DNA of 64,000 nt from NCBI GenBank assembly GCA_947630825.1, contig CANRJA010000004.1, positions 1 through 64,000 of the forward strand, in the 5' to 3' direction. Positions 17,445 through 25,836 of this stretch are shown one piece after another (position 1 is the first letter of the stretch; each line of letters opens with the position of its first letter). The notes under the pieces are model-generated. The model was not told the origin of the DNA, ran no database searches, and worked only from the letters and a program-made list of their open reading frames with translations. The DNA comes from an uncultured Clostridia bacterium. Its GTDB lineage: Bacteria > Bacillota > Clostridia > Oscillospirales > Ruminococcaceae. Made by a program: the position numbers and the translations under genes.

Positions 17445-17510
17445 GTTATCATTTTAGATTTCACTCGCTGAACCAACTCTACAACTTGATTCTAGGCACC
17501 AAGTACCAAC

Positions 17511-17789
17511 CTGCCGTTTTTCAAAATAAATACATTTTGCAAACTTCCCAAAGGCAGAGAGCTTCCGGAGGCCCGCCGGGTCTTGACATCTTACCCTCTT
17601 TCTCTTAACTGCTAGTCTGCCGTTACACAAACTATAACATTTATCTAACTTTCCAAAGGCAGAGAGCCTCCGGCGGCTCGCCGGGTCTTGACATCTTACC
17701 CTCTTTCTCTTAACTGCTAGTCTGCCGTTACACAAACTATAACATTTATCTAACTTTTCAAAGGCAGAGGGCCTCCGGCGGCTCGCCGG
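17511..17789 (+). repeat. GC-rich palindromic repeat, copies C, D and E
   Basis: Copies lie at 17511-17579, 17617-17684 and 17722-17789, all in the same orientation as copies A and B. D and E together with their flanks form a nearly perfect tandem duplication of 105 bp: the linker GTCTTGACATCTTACCCTCT and onward recurs. Copy C has changes such as GAGCTTCCGGAGGCCCGCCGG. Each unit starts after CTAG-type sequence. They lie in the 3' region of the histidine-kinase gene. Confidence 0.88.
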
Positions 17790-18091
17790 TTTTTGAATGT
17801 GTTTCTTAGCAAAAACAATATGTACTTGTCAATAGTTTTTTTGCACAATAATCAGCGATTTTTATGTGCAAATTCCCATATTTCTTTCAAACAAAATATT
17901 AATAATCTTTGAACAAAAGCACTCTTTGAGGCACCGTTTAGTTGAAAACCCTGTTGAAAGTGTTAGAAACTCCCTATTTTAGGCTATGTTTTAAACAACA
18001 ACTTTTAAAGTTTTCAACAAATGTACGAAAAACGACACTTTTATGTAAAACTAAAAAATATGCAAAATTATACACTTAAAATTCAACAAAA
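17790..18091 (+). other. Non-coding region between the kinase and rnfB
   Basis: No gene was found. The visible structure is a 9-bp inverted repeat, GTTGAAAAC (17941-17949) and GTTTTCAAC (18010-18018), with GTTGAAA repeated directly at 17953. The rest is AT-rich. The minus-strand rnf operon terminator closes the region. Confidence 0.5.
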
Positions 18092-18131
18092 AACCTGAGA
18101 GCCAAAAGCGTTTCAGCTTAACTCTCAGGTT
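18092..18131 (-). terminator. Intrinsic terminator of the rnf operon
   Basis: AACCTGAGAG at 18092-18101 pairs with CTCTCAGGTT at 18122-18131, followed on the minus strand by TTTTTG. It lies directly after rnfB. Confidence 0.9.
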
Positions 18132-18135
18132 AATT

Positions 18136-18927
18136 TTATTTTGCTAATCTTATAACTCCCAGCTTGCAGGCATCAGCACACGCTCCGCAGTTTAGACATT
18201 TATCATAATCAATGCTGGCGAAATTGTTCTCAACCTTCATTGCTCCCGACGGACACGCCTTTTCACACAGCTTACATCCGACGCAGCCGTTTTTACACAA
18301 TTTCTTAGTAACTTTCGCATGAGCCTCGCTTTTGCAGACAACATCTGTACGCTGGTTTTTCCGTCTTATAGAAATCAGATTTTTCGGGCAAGCCTTTGCG
18401 CAAAGACCGCAGCCCTTACAAAGCTCCTCGTTGATGACCGCAACGCCGTTGCAAATTGAAATAGCGCCTTCAGAGCAAACAGATAAACAGTCGCCCAAAC
18501 CAAGACAGCCGTTTTTGCACTGCTTTGTTCCGCCGTAGAATCTGTTTGCCGCCGCACATGAATTTACGCCGTCAAACTCGAATTTAGACGGAGATGCGTC
18601 GCAGGTCCCTCTGCAATGGACAAAAGCTGAGACAGGCTGAATATTTCCTGCGTCTTTACCCATAATCTCACTTATTTTATTTGCAGTTTCCTTACCGCCC
18701 GGGTTGCATTTATTTATTTCCGCGCCCTGATTTACAATAGCGTCGGCGTAAGCGTTACAGCCTGAAAATCCGCAAGCCCCGCAGTTTACCTGGGGCAGAG
18801 CGTTTTGCACAGCCTCAAGTCTCTCATCTGCTTTTACCGCAAAAGCCTTCGATATCGCTGTAAGTAATACTCCGGCAATCAAACCCAGACCTGCAAATAT
18901 CAGCAAGGGTAAAACAAAATTCATCAT
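18136..18927 (-). CDS. rnfB: Rnf complex iron-sulfur subunit RnfB
   Basis: RnfB is the cytoplasm-facing ferredoxin-like entry subunit of the ferredoxin:NAD+ oxidoreductase that pumps Na+ or H+. The protein has one N-terminal TM (about 5-27), then the Fe4S4 domain CGACGFSGCNAYA...KCNPGG, and further clusters in CKGCGLCAKACP, CVGCKLCEKACP and CLNCGACADAC. The ATG at 18927 was chosen because GGAG lies 9 nt upstream; the open frame could begin at a TTG at 18936. It is the last gene of the apbE-rnfCDGEAB operon. A diverged SD-hairpin element precedes the start. Confidence 0.96.
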   Translation of the reverse strand: MMNFVLPLLIFAGLGLIAGVLLTAISKAFAVKADERLEAVQNALPQVNCGACGFSGCNAYADAIVNQGAEINKCNPGGKETANKISEIMGKDAGNIQPVSAFVHCRGTCDASPSKFEFDGVNSCAAANRFYGGTKQCKNGCLGLGDCLSVCSEGAISICNGVAVINEELCKGCGLCAKACPKNLISIRRKNQRTDVVCKSEAHAKVTKKLCKNGCVGCKLCEKACPSGAMKVENNFASIDYDKCLNCGACADACKLGVIRLAK

Positions 18928-18957
18928 ATAAACCAACTCCGTACGGAGAATATCTCC
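18925..18957 (-). promoter_or_regulatory. SD-hairpin-start element, diverged copy 5 (rnfB)
   Basis: On the minus strand AAAGGAG is followed by ATTCTCC-GTAC-GGAG and then TTGGTTTAT-ATG. The order (SD, hairpin whose 3' arm is GGAG, start codon) matches the other copies, but the TAG-n-CATA tail is absent. Membership is uncertain. Confidence 0.45.
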
Positions 18958-18966
18958 TTTCCTTAA

Positions 18967-19548
18967 TTATCCAAACAGCCCTCCAAAGCCCATAAAGCTA
19001 AGCGCCACTATTGAGGCGGCTATCAACGTAGACGGAACGCCCTTAAACGTCTCAGGTATTCCTGTTGCGGCGTCTATTCTCGAACGAACCCCCGAGAAAA
19101 GCAGTATAGCAACAGTAAATCCTATACCTGTTCCCAGAGCGTTTGTTATTGACTGTATAAAAGTGTATTCCTCGTCGATATTTGTTATGGTAACTCCAAG
19201 TACCGCACAGTTAGTTGTGATAAGAGGAAGGTAAACACCCAGAGCCTTATAAAGAGGGGGCATAGTTTTCTTCAAAACTATTTCAACAAGCTGAACAAAC
19301 ATTGCAACAAGAAGTATAAATGCAACAGTTCTTAAATACTCAATCTCATAAGGTATGAGAATGTATTTATACACAGGGTATGTAACAGCAGTCGCACAGA
19401 GCATAACGAATATAACCGCTATACCCATTCCCAGACTGTTTTTTATAACCTTTGAAACACCGAGGAAAGAGCAAATGCCCATAAATTGCGACAGTACAAT
19501 ATTATTGACAAGCACTGCCGATACCATAATGATTACAAGCTTCAGCAT
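18967..19548 (-). CDS. rnfA: Rnf complex membrane subunit RnfA
   Basis: A 193-aa protein with six TM segments, homologous to RnfE and NqrE/NqrD. It binds a membrane-embedded iron-sulfur site together with RnfE and carries electrons across the membrane. The N-terminal VNNIVLSQFMGICSFLGVS and the mid-protein TTNCAVLGVTI contain the conserved cysteines. It overlaps the end of rnfE by 7 nt and is followed 31 nt later by rnfB. Confidence 0.95.
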   Translation of the reverse strand: MLKLVIIMVSAVLVNNIVLSQFMGICSFLGVSKVIKNSLGMGIAVIFVMLCATAVTYPVYKYILIPYEIEYLRTVAFILLVAMFVQLVEIVLKKTMPPLYKALGVYLPLITTNCAVLGVTITNIDEEYTFIQSITNALGTGIGFTVAILLFSGVRSRIDAATGIPETFKGVPSTLIAASIVALSFMGFGGLFG

Positions 19549-20213
19549 TCTTCTCCTCCTTTCTCTGTTTTAACAGAGCAGGAGTGAGCGTTTGGGCAGC
19601 CTGCACAGCCGATCTCCTTCGGCGGTTTTTTCTTTTTTAGCTTATTAACAACCGCTATGATAACTCCGAGAGTGAAAAAGCCCCCAGCAGGCATAATGAA
19701 TACGCTCATAGGGTTTTGTGAGATAAAAGGTATGCTTATTCCAAATATTGAGCCTGTACCTATTATTTCACGAACTGCACCCATAAGAAACAGAGCCAAT
19801 GTAAAGCCCAGCCCCATTCCCAAGCCGTCCAAAACAGACGGGATAATCTTGTTTTTTGAAGCAAAAACCTCAGCGCGACCGAGTATGATGCAGTTGACAG
19901 TTATAAGCGAGAGAAATATTCCCAGACTGTCGTAAAGAGCAGGAACATAACCTTTTAAGAGAAATTCTATCAATGTAACAAAGCCTGCTATGATAACTAT
20001 GTAGCAGGGAAGCCTTACAGCGTCAGGGATAACCTTTTTAAGCAGTGAGATAACAAGGTTCGAGCCGACTAGCACAAATGTAGTTGCAAGACCCATTCCA
20101 ATTCCGTTTGAAGCCATAGTTGTTACAGCCAATGCAGGGCACATTCCAAGCAAGGTTACAAGCACAGGATTTTCTTTTACAAAGCCTTTTGTAAGGTCTT
20201 TAAATCTACTCAC
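19542..20213 (-). CDS. rnfE: Rnf complex membrane subunit RnfE, with Cys-rich tail
   Basis: A 223-aa paralogue of RnfA with six TM segments. The conserved cysteine segments are NPVLVTLLGMCPALAVT and ITVNCIILGRAEVFAS. After the last TM it has a 25-30 residue cytoplasmic tail with four cysteines (IGCAGCPNAHSC and a terminal EEC), beyond the core fold, which could bind metal. It overlaps rnfG by 8 nt upstream and rnfA by 7 nt downstream. Confidence 0.95.
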   Translation of the reverse strand: MSRFKDLTKGFVKENPVLVTLLGMCPALAVTTMASNGIGMGLATTFVLVGSNLVISLLKKVIPDAVRLPCYIVIIAGFVTLIEFLLKGYVPALYDSLGIFLSLITVNCIILGRAEVFASKNKIIPSVLDGLGMGLGFTLALFLMGAVREIIGTGSIFGISIPFISQNPMSVFIMPAGGFFTLGVIIAVVNKLKKKKPPKEIGCAGCPNAHSCSVKTEKGGEEC

Positions 20214-20781
20214 TTAAAATCGCCTCCTTGTTATTGCTGTAAACTTCAAGCGCAGTCTTTATAGCCTCTCTCATTCCATTTGAAGAATAAGTAGCGCCTG
20301 TTACATTGTCAACGCTGTCAAAGTCATCGTCAGACGTAAAGCCTATAAATTTATCGCTGAATATAGACTTCTGGTCACGAAGCTTTGTACCAAGACCCGG
20401 CGTTTCACCACAGCTTACAAACTCTGTTCCGACAAGCTCGCCGTTTTGATTTATCCCGACTAAAATGTGTATTCCGCCTTTTGAATAGCCGTCTGTTGTA
20501 ACCTCAATAAGACAGTTTTCTTTGTTTTCGCTGAGAATTATCGAGTTTACATTTTCATTGCCGAATGTCAAGGGTGTTTTTTCAGCCTTAGAGCTGTCAA
20601 GCAGAATTTTATAATCTTCCCCGTCCGAGCCTGAAAAGACAGCCTCGCAGCCTGCCTTTAAATCATCTGTCATAACGCCTGTTGTATCTTTGTATGTAAG
20701 TTTATATGCGCCTACTAAAAGTCCGCAAACAACAAGACATATCATCATAAGTGCAAACGGAGGAAATATGTACTTTTTCAT
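20206..20781 (-). CDS. rnfG: Rnf complex flavoprotein subunit RnfG
   Basis: A 191-aa protein with one N-terminal TM (about 8-28) and an extracytoplasmic FMN-binding domain. FMN should be covalently attached by a phosphoester to the Thr of VTGATYSSNGM, a reaction done by ApbE, which is encoded in the same operon. The GETPGLGTKL segment is also family-typical. It starts 4 nt after rnfD and overlaps rnfE. Confidence 0.95.
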   Translation of the reverse strand: MKKYIFPPFALMMICLVVCGLLVGAYKLTYKDTTGVMTDDLKAGCEAVFSGSDGEDYKILLDSSKAEKTPLTFGNENVNSIILSENKENCLIEVTTDGYSKGGIHILVGINQNGELVGTEFVSCGETPGLGTKLRDQKSIFSDKFIGFTSDDDFDSVDNVTGATYSSNGMREAIKTALEVYSNNKEAILSE

Positions 20782-20785
20782 TTAC

Positions 20786-21715
20786 CTATTCCTCCTTCTT
20801 TTTAACGGATACAGCCCCAACAGGCTTTGCCTTTGTAATCATATCAATATACGGAGTAAGTATGTTCATAATAAGAATCGAGAAAGAAACGCCCTCCGCC
20901 ATAGAAGCGTAGAATCGAATCACACAGGTAATTATTCCGCAGCCGATCCCGAATATTACCTTACCCCAAAAGGTTATCGGAGTAGTAACATAGTCAGTAG
21001 CCATAAATATTGCGCCTAGAAGCACTCCGCCTGATAAAATCTGATAAAGCGGATCAACTCCGGCAACGACTGAGAACACCTCAACTGTAAGTAGGAAAAA
21101 CAAAGGCGTTATTGGCGAGATTATACGTCTAATAATAAGATATATTCCGCCGATAATAAGCGCAAGCGCACAGGTTTCTCCCAGACAGCCCCCTGTCATT
21201 CCCAGAAACAAGTCCATATATTTAGCGTTTTGGGTGACTAGCGGAGTTGCACCCGTTACAGCGTCAGTTGTCTGAAGTGCCAAAGGCAGAGTCCAATTAG
21301 TCATTGCCCCTGTAAAAGATAGCATCAAAACAATTCTGCCCACGATAGCAGGGTTTGCAAAGTTCTGTCCAAGCCCTCCGAACAAGCATTTTACTATCAC
21401 AATCGCCACAAAGGTTCCTATTGCCGCCATCCAAAACGGCAATGAGGGCGGAATATTAAAAGCAAGCAAAATACCTGTTACAACAGCGGATAAATCGCTT
21501 ATCGTGTTAGGCTTTTTAGTTACAATGTTAAACAGCGTTTCCCATACAAGAGATGTCGCAACGCATACAAGAATAAGAAAAATCGCACGAAGTCCGAATA
21601 TTATCCCTGAGGCTATTACAGCAGGACAAAGAGCAATAATAACATTGAGCATTATTTTCTGAGTTGTCATTCCCGAGCGCATATGAGGCGACGGAGAAAC
21701 TATTAGCTTTTCCAT
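20786..21715 (-). CDS. rnfD: Rnf complex membrane flavoprotein RnfD
   Basis: A 309-aa NqrB/RnfD-family protein with eight or nine TM segments. Covalent FMN is expected on the Thr in DAVTGATPL. SPHMRSGMTTQKIML at the N-terminus and GGLGQNFANPAIVGR are characteristic. RnfD forms the membrane core next to RnfG. It lies 18 nt after rnfC with AAGAGAGGAG before the ATG. Confidence 0.95.
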   Translation of the reverse strand: MEKLIVSPSPHMRSGMTTQKIMLNVIIALCPAVIASGIIFGLRAIFLILVCVATSLVWETLFNIVTKKPNTISDLSAVVTGILLAFNIPPSLPFWMAAIGTFVAIVIVKCLFGGLGQNFANPAIVGRIVLMLSFTGAMTNWTLPLALQTTDAVTGATPLVTQNAKYMDLFLGMTGGCLGETCALALIIGGIYLIIRRIISPITPLFFLLTVEVFSVVAGVDPLYQILSGGVLLGAIFMATDYVTTPITFWGKVIFGIGCGIITCVIRFYASMAEGVSFSILIMNILTPYIDMITKAKPVGAVSVKKKEE

Positions 21716-21733
21716 TTATTACTCCTCTCTTTC

Positions 21734-23020
21734 TTATCCTTTTTCAGAAACAAACAGTTTAGCAAGCTGATTAGTTTCAGCAAGATTTCTCTTTGCAGGG
21801 CAGACATAAGAACAGCTTCCGCAGTTCATACATAAATTGACCCGCAAAGACTTCAGTCTGTCAGCGTCCTTTTGATTGTATGCCTTTTCAAGTTCGGTAG
21901 GCATAAGCCCCGCAGGACAGGCATTTATACACCTTCCGCAGCGAATACAGTTCGTCTGGGGTGATTTCTTATCTTTTTTTAGAGCCAGAACGGCATTGTT
22001 TGTTTTTACAACTGGAGTATTTAAGTCATAAACGCACATACCCATCATCAGTCCGCCGGTAAGCACTTTTTTTACCTTGCTTTCATCACACTCTGCAAAC
22101 GTTAAAAGTTCGGCTATTGAAATTCCTATCGGGACCTTGACATTACAAGGAGACTTGACCGCATCTCCGTCTATTGTAATTCTCCGCCATGTAAGCGGCA
22201 TACCTGTTTTAAAGTACCTGCTCAAAAAAGCAACGGTCGATACGTTTATTACAATAATACCCTGATTTAACGGCAACTCGCCTTCTCTGACAGTTCTGCC
22301 TGTAGCGTTGTATGCAATAACCTTTTCCGCACCCTGAGGGTAACTGCAAGAAAGCCTTACGACCTTTATTGAAGTATCCTGAGATGTCATATTGCTTAAA
22401 AGGTCTATCGCCTTTGGCTTGTTGCTTTCAATGCAAAGGTAAACCTTTTCTATTTTCAATATGCTCTGTATTGTTTTTATTCCGTTTATTACATCTTCAG
22501 GATTTTCCATCATTTCACGGTAATCGCTTGTTATGTAAGGCTCACATTCGGCGGCGTTGATTACAAGGCTGTCTACAGGAGTTTTATTTTCATCGAAATT
22601 TAGCTTTATGTGAGTTGGAAAGCCTGCGCCTCCAAGACCGCAGCAGCCGCTTTCTCTGACCGCCTTTATAAATGAATCCTTGTCTGTTATTACAGGAGGC
22701 TTTACATCTTCGCTCACGGTTTGTTTCCCGTCACACTCGATTTTAACGCTTTTGCACTCTCTGCCGTTTGCAAAGAGAATATTCTCTATTTCAATCACCT
22801 TTCCCGAAACGCTTGAATGAACGGGCGCTGACATAAAGGCTTCGCTGTCGCCTATTTTCTGCCCGACCTTAACCTCGTCCCCCACAGAAACCAAAGGCTC
22901 GCAGGGCGCGCCCATATGCTGACACATAGGTATTGACACCGTTTTCGGAATAGTATATCTTATTGTTTCGCAGTTTTCAGTGTTCTTTTTATGCGGTATT
23001 CTTATGCAGTTAAGAGACAA
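21734..23020 (-). CDS. rnfC: Rnf complex NADH-binding subunit RnfC
   Basis: RnfC is the peripheral subunit that exchanges electrons with NAD(H). It is about 428 aa. The N-terminal part contains a lipoyl-like barrel (VGDEVKVGQKIGD), then the Rossmann-type NADH/FMN region with CGLGGAGFPTHIKL and VINAAECEPYIT. Two Fe4S4 motifs close the protein: CIRCGRCINACP and CMNCGSCSYVCP. A TTG start at 23020 is preferred because AAAGGGTG stands 6 nt upstream; the frame opens at a GTG at 23041 without an SD. apbE lies just upstream. Confidence 0.93.
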   Translation of the reverse strand: MSLNCIRIPHKKNTENCETIRYTIPKTVSIPMCQHMGAPCEPLVSVGDEVKVGQKIGDSEAFMSAPVHSSVSGKVIEIENILFANGRECKSVKIECDGKQTVSEDVKPPVITDKDSFIKAVRESGCCGLGGAGFPTHIKLNFDENKTPVDSLVINAAECEPYITSDYREMMENPEDVINGIKTIQSILKIEKVYLCIESNKPKAIDLLSNMTSQDTSIKVVRLSCSYPQGAEKVIAYNATGRTVREGELPLNQGIIVINVSTVAFLSRYFKTGMPLTWRRITIDGDAVKSPCNVKVPIGISIAELLTFAECDESKVKKVLTGGLMMGMCVYDLNTPVVKTNNAVLALKKDKKSPQTNCIRCGRCINACPAGLMPTELEKAYNQKDADRLKSLRVNLCMNCGSCSYVCPAKRNLAETNQLAKLFVSEKG

Positions 23021-23046
23021 GCGTATCACCCTTTCGTACACAGATT

Positions 23047-24063
23047 TTATTTAAAGGAATACCTATTATCCGTAATTTCAAAGCTGTTTTTTATATTGTC
23101 CGAGATATAAACTTTGTTATCCTTAGACAATGCTATGACCGAATATTCCTTTTGATTGAGATATTCAGCTATTTTTTCTGTTCCGCCAATATATATTTCT
23201 GTTGATAAAAAATCGGTCAAAAGCCCATTTTGCGATATCACTGACACAGATGTAAGATCTGTTTCGGCAGGATAACCTGTTTTCAAGTCCAGAATATGAG
23301 AATAAGTTTTTCCTCTGACCTCAAAATACCGTTCATAGCCGCCCGAGCTTGAGATAATACAGCTTTTAGTTTTAAGCTTGCCGACGTATTTTTCACTGTT
23401 GCTTTCAGGCGAACGCACTGCAACAGAAAATTCCTCGCCGTTTGGCTTTTCGCCGTAAAGAAGAGTAGACGAACCGAATGATACAACAGCGCAGTCTGCC
23501 TCCGATTTTTCAAGCTCTTTTTCTAAAATATCGCAGGCATAACCCTTTGCAACTGCACTTAAATCTATATTTGTATTACCGTCAAGAGAAATCTCATTGC
23601 CGTTTATATTGATATTTTCAGAGCCTATTGTTTTAAGCGCTTCAACTATTTTCCCTTTATTCGGAACTTTAGGATTTGCAGACTGAAAATCCCAAAGAGA
23701 TATAAGTCTGCCTGCGGATATGTCTACATTCTTATATTTGTCAGTTAAATCTAAAGATTTTAAAATGATATCTTTCGTATGCTCCGAACAAACAAGCCGT
23801 CTGCTTTTATTAAGCTTATAAAGCTCTCCACTTTCGCCGTATGGATCAAATAGCATATTAAGGTCTTCAGTGTCACGTTTTATACTGTTATAGATACCAT
23901 CATCAAATTGTCTGCCCCAAAGCGTAACGCTCACTGCAGTATCCATAGACGCAAAGGATTTTGTTTTATTGTACTCCTTACGAAACGCTGTCTTATAAAA
24001 TAGAAAGATTAAAACGGCCGTTAAAATAATGACGATAGAAACAGCAGCAATTTTCTTTTTCAA
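23047..24063 (-). CDS. apbE: ApbE family FAD:protein FMN transferase
   Basis: Transfers FMN from FAD to threonines in RnfD and RnfG, outside the membrane. The 338-aa protein has an N-terminal membrane anchor (about 4-24) without a lipobox Cys. Family motifs include ASMDTAVSVTLWG, SAGRLISLWDF, DLSAVAKGYACD, FGSSTLLYG, YSHILDLKTGYPAE, and the Mg-binding region near TDFLSTEIYIGG. It starts with TTG at 24063, GGCGG being 8 nt upstream. Placing apbE first ensures the maturase is made with its targets. Confidence 0.93.
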   Translation of the reverse strand: MKKKIAAVSIVIILTAVLIFLFYKTAFRKEYNKTKSFASMDTAVSVTLWGRQFDDGIYNSIKRDTEDLNMLFDPYGESGELYKLNKSRRLVCSEHTKDIILKSLDLTDKYKNVDISAGRLISLWDFQSANPKVPNKGKIVEALKTIGSENININGNEISLDGNTNIDLSAVAKGYACDILEKELEKSEADCAVVSFGSSTLLYGEKPNGEEFSVAVRSPESNSEKYVGKLKTKSCIISSSGGYERYFEVRGKTYSHILDLKTGYPAETDLTSVSVISQNGLLTDFLSTEIYIGGTEKIAEYLNQKEYSVIALSKDNKVYISDNIKNSFEITDNRYSFK

Positions 24064-24216
24064 AACTATTCCGCCTTTTTAGGACTCAGCCCTGTAATTA
24101 ATATGTACCAACTAAATATTAAAATAATATTTCTATCTGCAAAACCTTTACAAATAATAGCTATATATTATGGTATTGTTTTTTGCGAAGAAAAATGTTA
24201 AAATGAAATTGAAATT

Positions 24217-24852
24217 TTAATCATCCAGCTTTTTGATATATTCTTCACTAAAAACAATTATATCATTAAGAGCCTTATATTCAAGTGGAAATTCATTATA
24301 TAATTTCATAAAAGAAGTTTTCGGAGCATTTATTTTCATTCCTTCCAGCTTTCTTTCAAATGAAGAGGAAAGCAATGCAAACGCAGGAGAAATACTCTCC
24401 TTGTTTACGGAAAAATTATTCTTATCATTTTTAGAATTTGCCACAAATGCGCTCCGGAATAATGAATACATAGAAAGAGAAAGAATACTGTCAGAGTATT
24501 GAATCAATTCCGGATTTTGATAGCTTTCTATAACCGAATTAAAAATTTCCAGCGCGTGATTTATTTTATTAAGCTGCTCGCTCAAAGCCTTTGAAATGCT
24601 CTTATTTTTTTGTTTAGGCTTCACGATCTTTTTAATTGATATCGGCATACTCGTCGTACCTAAAAGATAATCGCATGAAACGTCAAAGTATTTTGCAATT
24701 CTCACAAGCAAATCAAGATTGCACTCTCGCTTTCCGTTTTCATAATGAGAGAGCAATCCCTGTGAAATATTCAGATCGTTTGCGACCTGCTTTTGGCTTA
24801 ATCCTTTTTCTGTGCGAAGAAGAGTTAAAATTCTAGGAAAATCTTTATTCAT
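24217..24852 (-). CDS. Xre-family transcriptional regulator
   Basis: A protein of about 211 aa with an N-terminal helix-turn-helix (residues 4-62: RTEKGLSQKQVANDLNISQGLLSHYENGKREC). The basic linker KKIVKPKQKNKS is followed by a ~130-residue helical C-terminal domain that I do not recognise. GGTGAACAAA precedes the ATG at 24852; an ATG at 24864 is possible but its SD is too close. The palindrome at 24893-24911 lies just downstream of its -10, so autorepression is likely. It is divergent from the phosphatase gene and may control it too. Confidence 0.85.
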   Translation of the reverse strand: MNKDFPRILTLLRTEKGLSQKQVANDLNISQGLLSHYENGKRECNLDLLVRIAKYFDVSCDYLLGTTSMPISIKKIVKPKQKNKSISKALSEQLNKINHALEIFNSVIESYQNPELIQYSDSILSLSMYSLFRSAFVANSKNDKNNFSVNKESISPAFALLSSSFERKLEGMKINAPKTSFMKLYNEFPLEYKALNDIIVFSEEYIKKLDD

Positions 24853-24892
24853 TTTGTTCACCATATCCTGTTAAATTGTAGTGTTAAAAATA

Positions 24893-24911
24893 CTAAAGTT
24901 TTGCACTTTAG
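24893..24911. promoter_or_regulatory. Candidate operator of the Xre regulator
   Basis: CTAAAGT-TTTGC-ACTTTAG is a perfect 7-bp inverted repeat immediately downstream of the -10 of the regulator gene, a usual position for autorepression. Confidence 0.65.
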
Positions 24912-24916
24912 ACTCT

Positions 24917-24945
24917 ATTATGACTTGTAGTAACAAATTTTGCAA
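24917..24945 (-). promoter_or_regulatory. Promoter of the Xre regulator gene
   Basis: On the minus strand TTGCAA (24945-24940) and CATAAT (24922-24917) are spaced by 17 bp. Confidence 0.65.
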
Positions 24946-25068
24946 GATTATAAATGCTCTAAAAAGCAGGATTTGTGTCGATCTTTATATATTTATGTAT
25001 ATTATAATACTTTTTTAACATAATGTAAAGCCGCACCGGCAAATAATAAAATTTAAAAGGAGAATTCT

Positions 25069-25776
25069 ATGACAGGTTACAGACTTAAATTAATACGCCA
25101 TGGCATTACTCAGGGCAACCTTGACGGAAAATATATCGGTGTTACAGACCTTCCGCTTTGCTCAGAGGGAGCAGAGGAGCTTTATAATAAATTAGAAGAG
25201 AACGACTACGGCTCTGTACAAAAAGTATTTATAAGCCCTCTAAAGCGGTGCAGAGAAACGACTGCCATTTTATATCCTAATACATTTATTGCAGAAATAC
25301 CAGAGCTTATCGAAATGAACTTCGGAGATTTTGAGAATAAAAAAGCAGAGGATATTATGAACTCTCCTGAATATAAAAAATTTTTAAAGGGCGGTCTTGA
25401 CAATCCTCCCCCAAACGGAGAAAGTATGAGAGAAGTAGTTGAGAGGTGCGTTTCCGCAATGGAGCAGATAGTATCGTCAATGATTCAAGAGGGATTGACC
25501 AACTGTGCGGTTATCACTCACGGCGGAATTATAATGAACCTGCTCTCCTGTTTCGGGCTGCCTAAATACAATCCAAACGATCTAGTCTGCGATTTCGGAG
25601 AAGGATATGAAGTTATGATAACAGCTTCTATGTGGCAGAGGTCATCAGCTTTTGAAATACTGGGAAGGTTCCCTTATATCAATGACGATAACGCCGAGCC
25701 CCTTGACGAGGACGACATAAACAGTTTTTATTATAATGAGAGTATCGAAAGAGAGTCTAACGGAGAAGATAAATAA
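25069..25776 (+). CDS. Histidine phosphatase superfamily protein
   Basis: A 235-aa phosphoglycerate-mutase-like phosphatase. The catalytic His is in LIRHGITQGN. The second motif is SPLKRCRETT, the acid/base region is around IEMNFGDFENK, and the second conserved His is in AVITHGGIIM. The ~50 C-terminal residues are acidic and extra to the core. AAAAGGAG is 7-8 nt before the ATG. It is followed after 57 nt by nadE in the same direction. The size and E-M-N-F-G-D-F-E pattern recall alpha-ribazole phosphatases (CobC), but no cobalamin genes are near, so the substrate stays open. Confidence 0.85.
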   Translation: MTGYRLKLIRHGITQGNLDGKYIGVTDLPLCSEGAEELYNKLEENDYGSVQKVFISPLKRCRETTAILYPNTFIAEIPELIEMNFGDFENKKAEDIMNSPEYKKFLKGGLDNPPPNGESMREVVERCVSAMEQIVSSMIQEGLTNCAVITHGGIIMNLLSCFGLPKYNPNDLVCDFGEGYEVMITASMWQRSSAFEILGRFPYINDDNAEPLDEDDINSFYYNESIERESNGEDK

Positions 25777-25797
25777 CAGTAAAATCTTTAAACATTG

Positions 25798-25836
25798 AAA
25801 GGAGGACGCTCCCTAAGGAGCATAGCCATATTTATG
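25798..25836 (+). promoter_or_regulatory. SD-hairpin-start element, copy 2 (nadE)
   Basis: AAAGGAGG is followed by ACGCTCC-CTAA-GGAGCAT, then TAGCCATATTT and the ATG at 25834. The GCTCC/GGAGC stem is kept, with one mismatch (C-A) relative to copy 1. The TAG-n-CATA tail is conserved. Confidence 0.8.

Noticed and set aside
17454..17735. ORF of 93 aa crossing repeats C-E
   Set aside because: The translation simply repeats the DNA element (LAVKRKRVRCQDPA twice); no SD.
17971..17998. dif-like recombination site
   Set aside because: ACTCCC...TATGTTTTAAAC resembles the half-sites of a dif site in part, but too many positions of the core and the second arm differ.
25795..25833. N-terminal extension of nadE
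   Set aside because: It would translate the SD-hairpin element. The ATG at 25834 gives the family-typical start.
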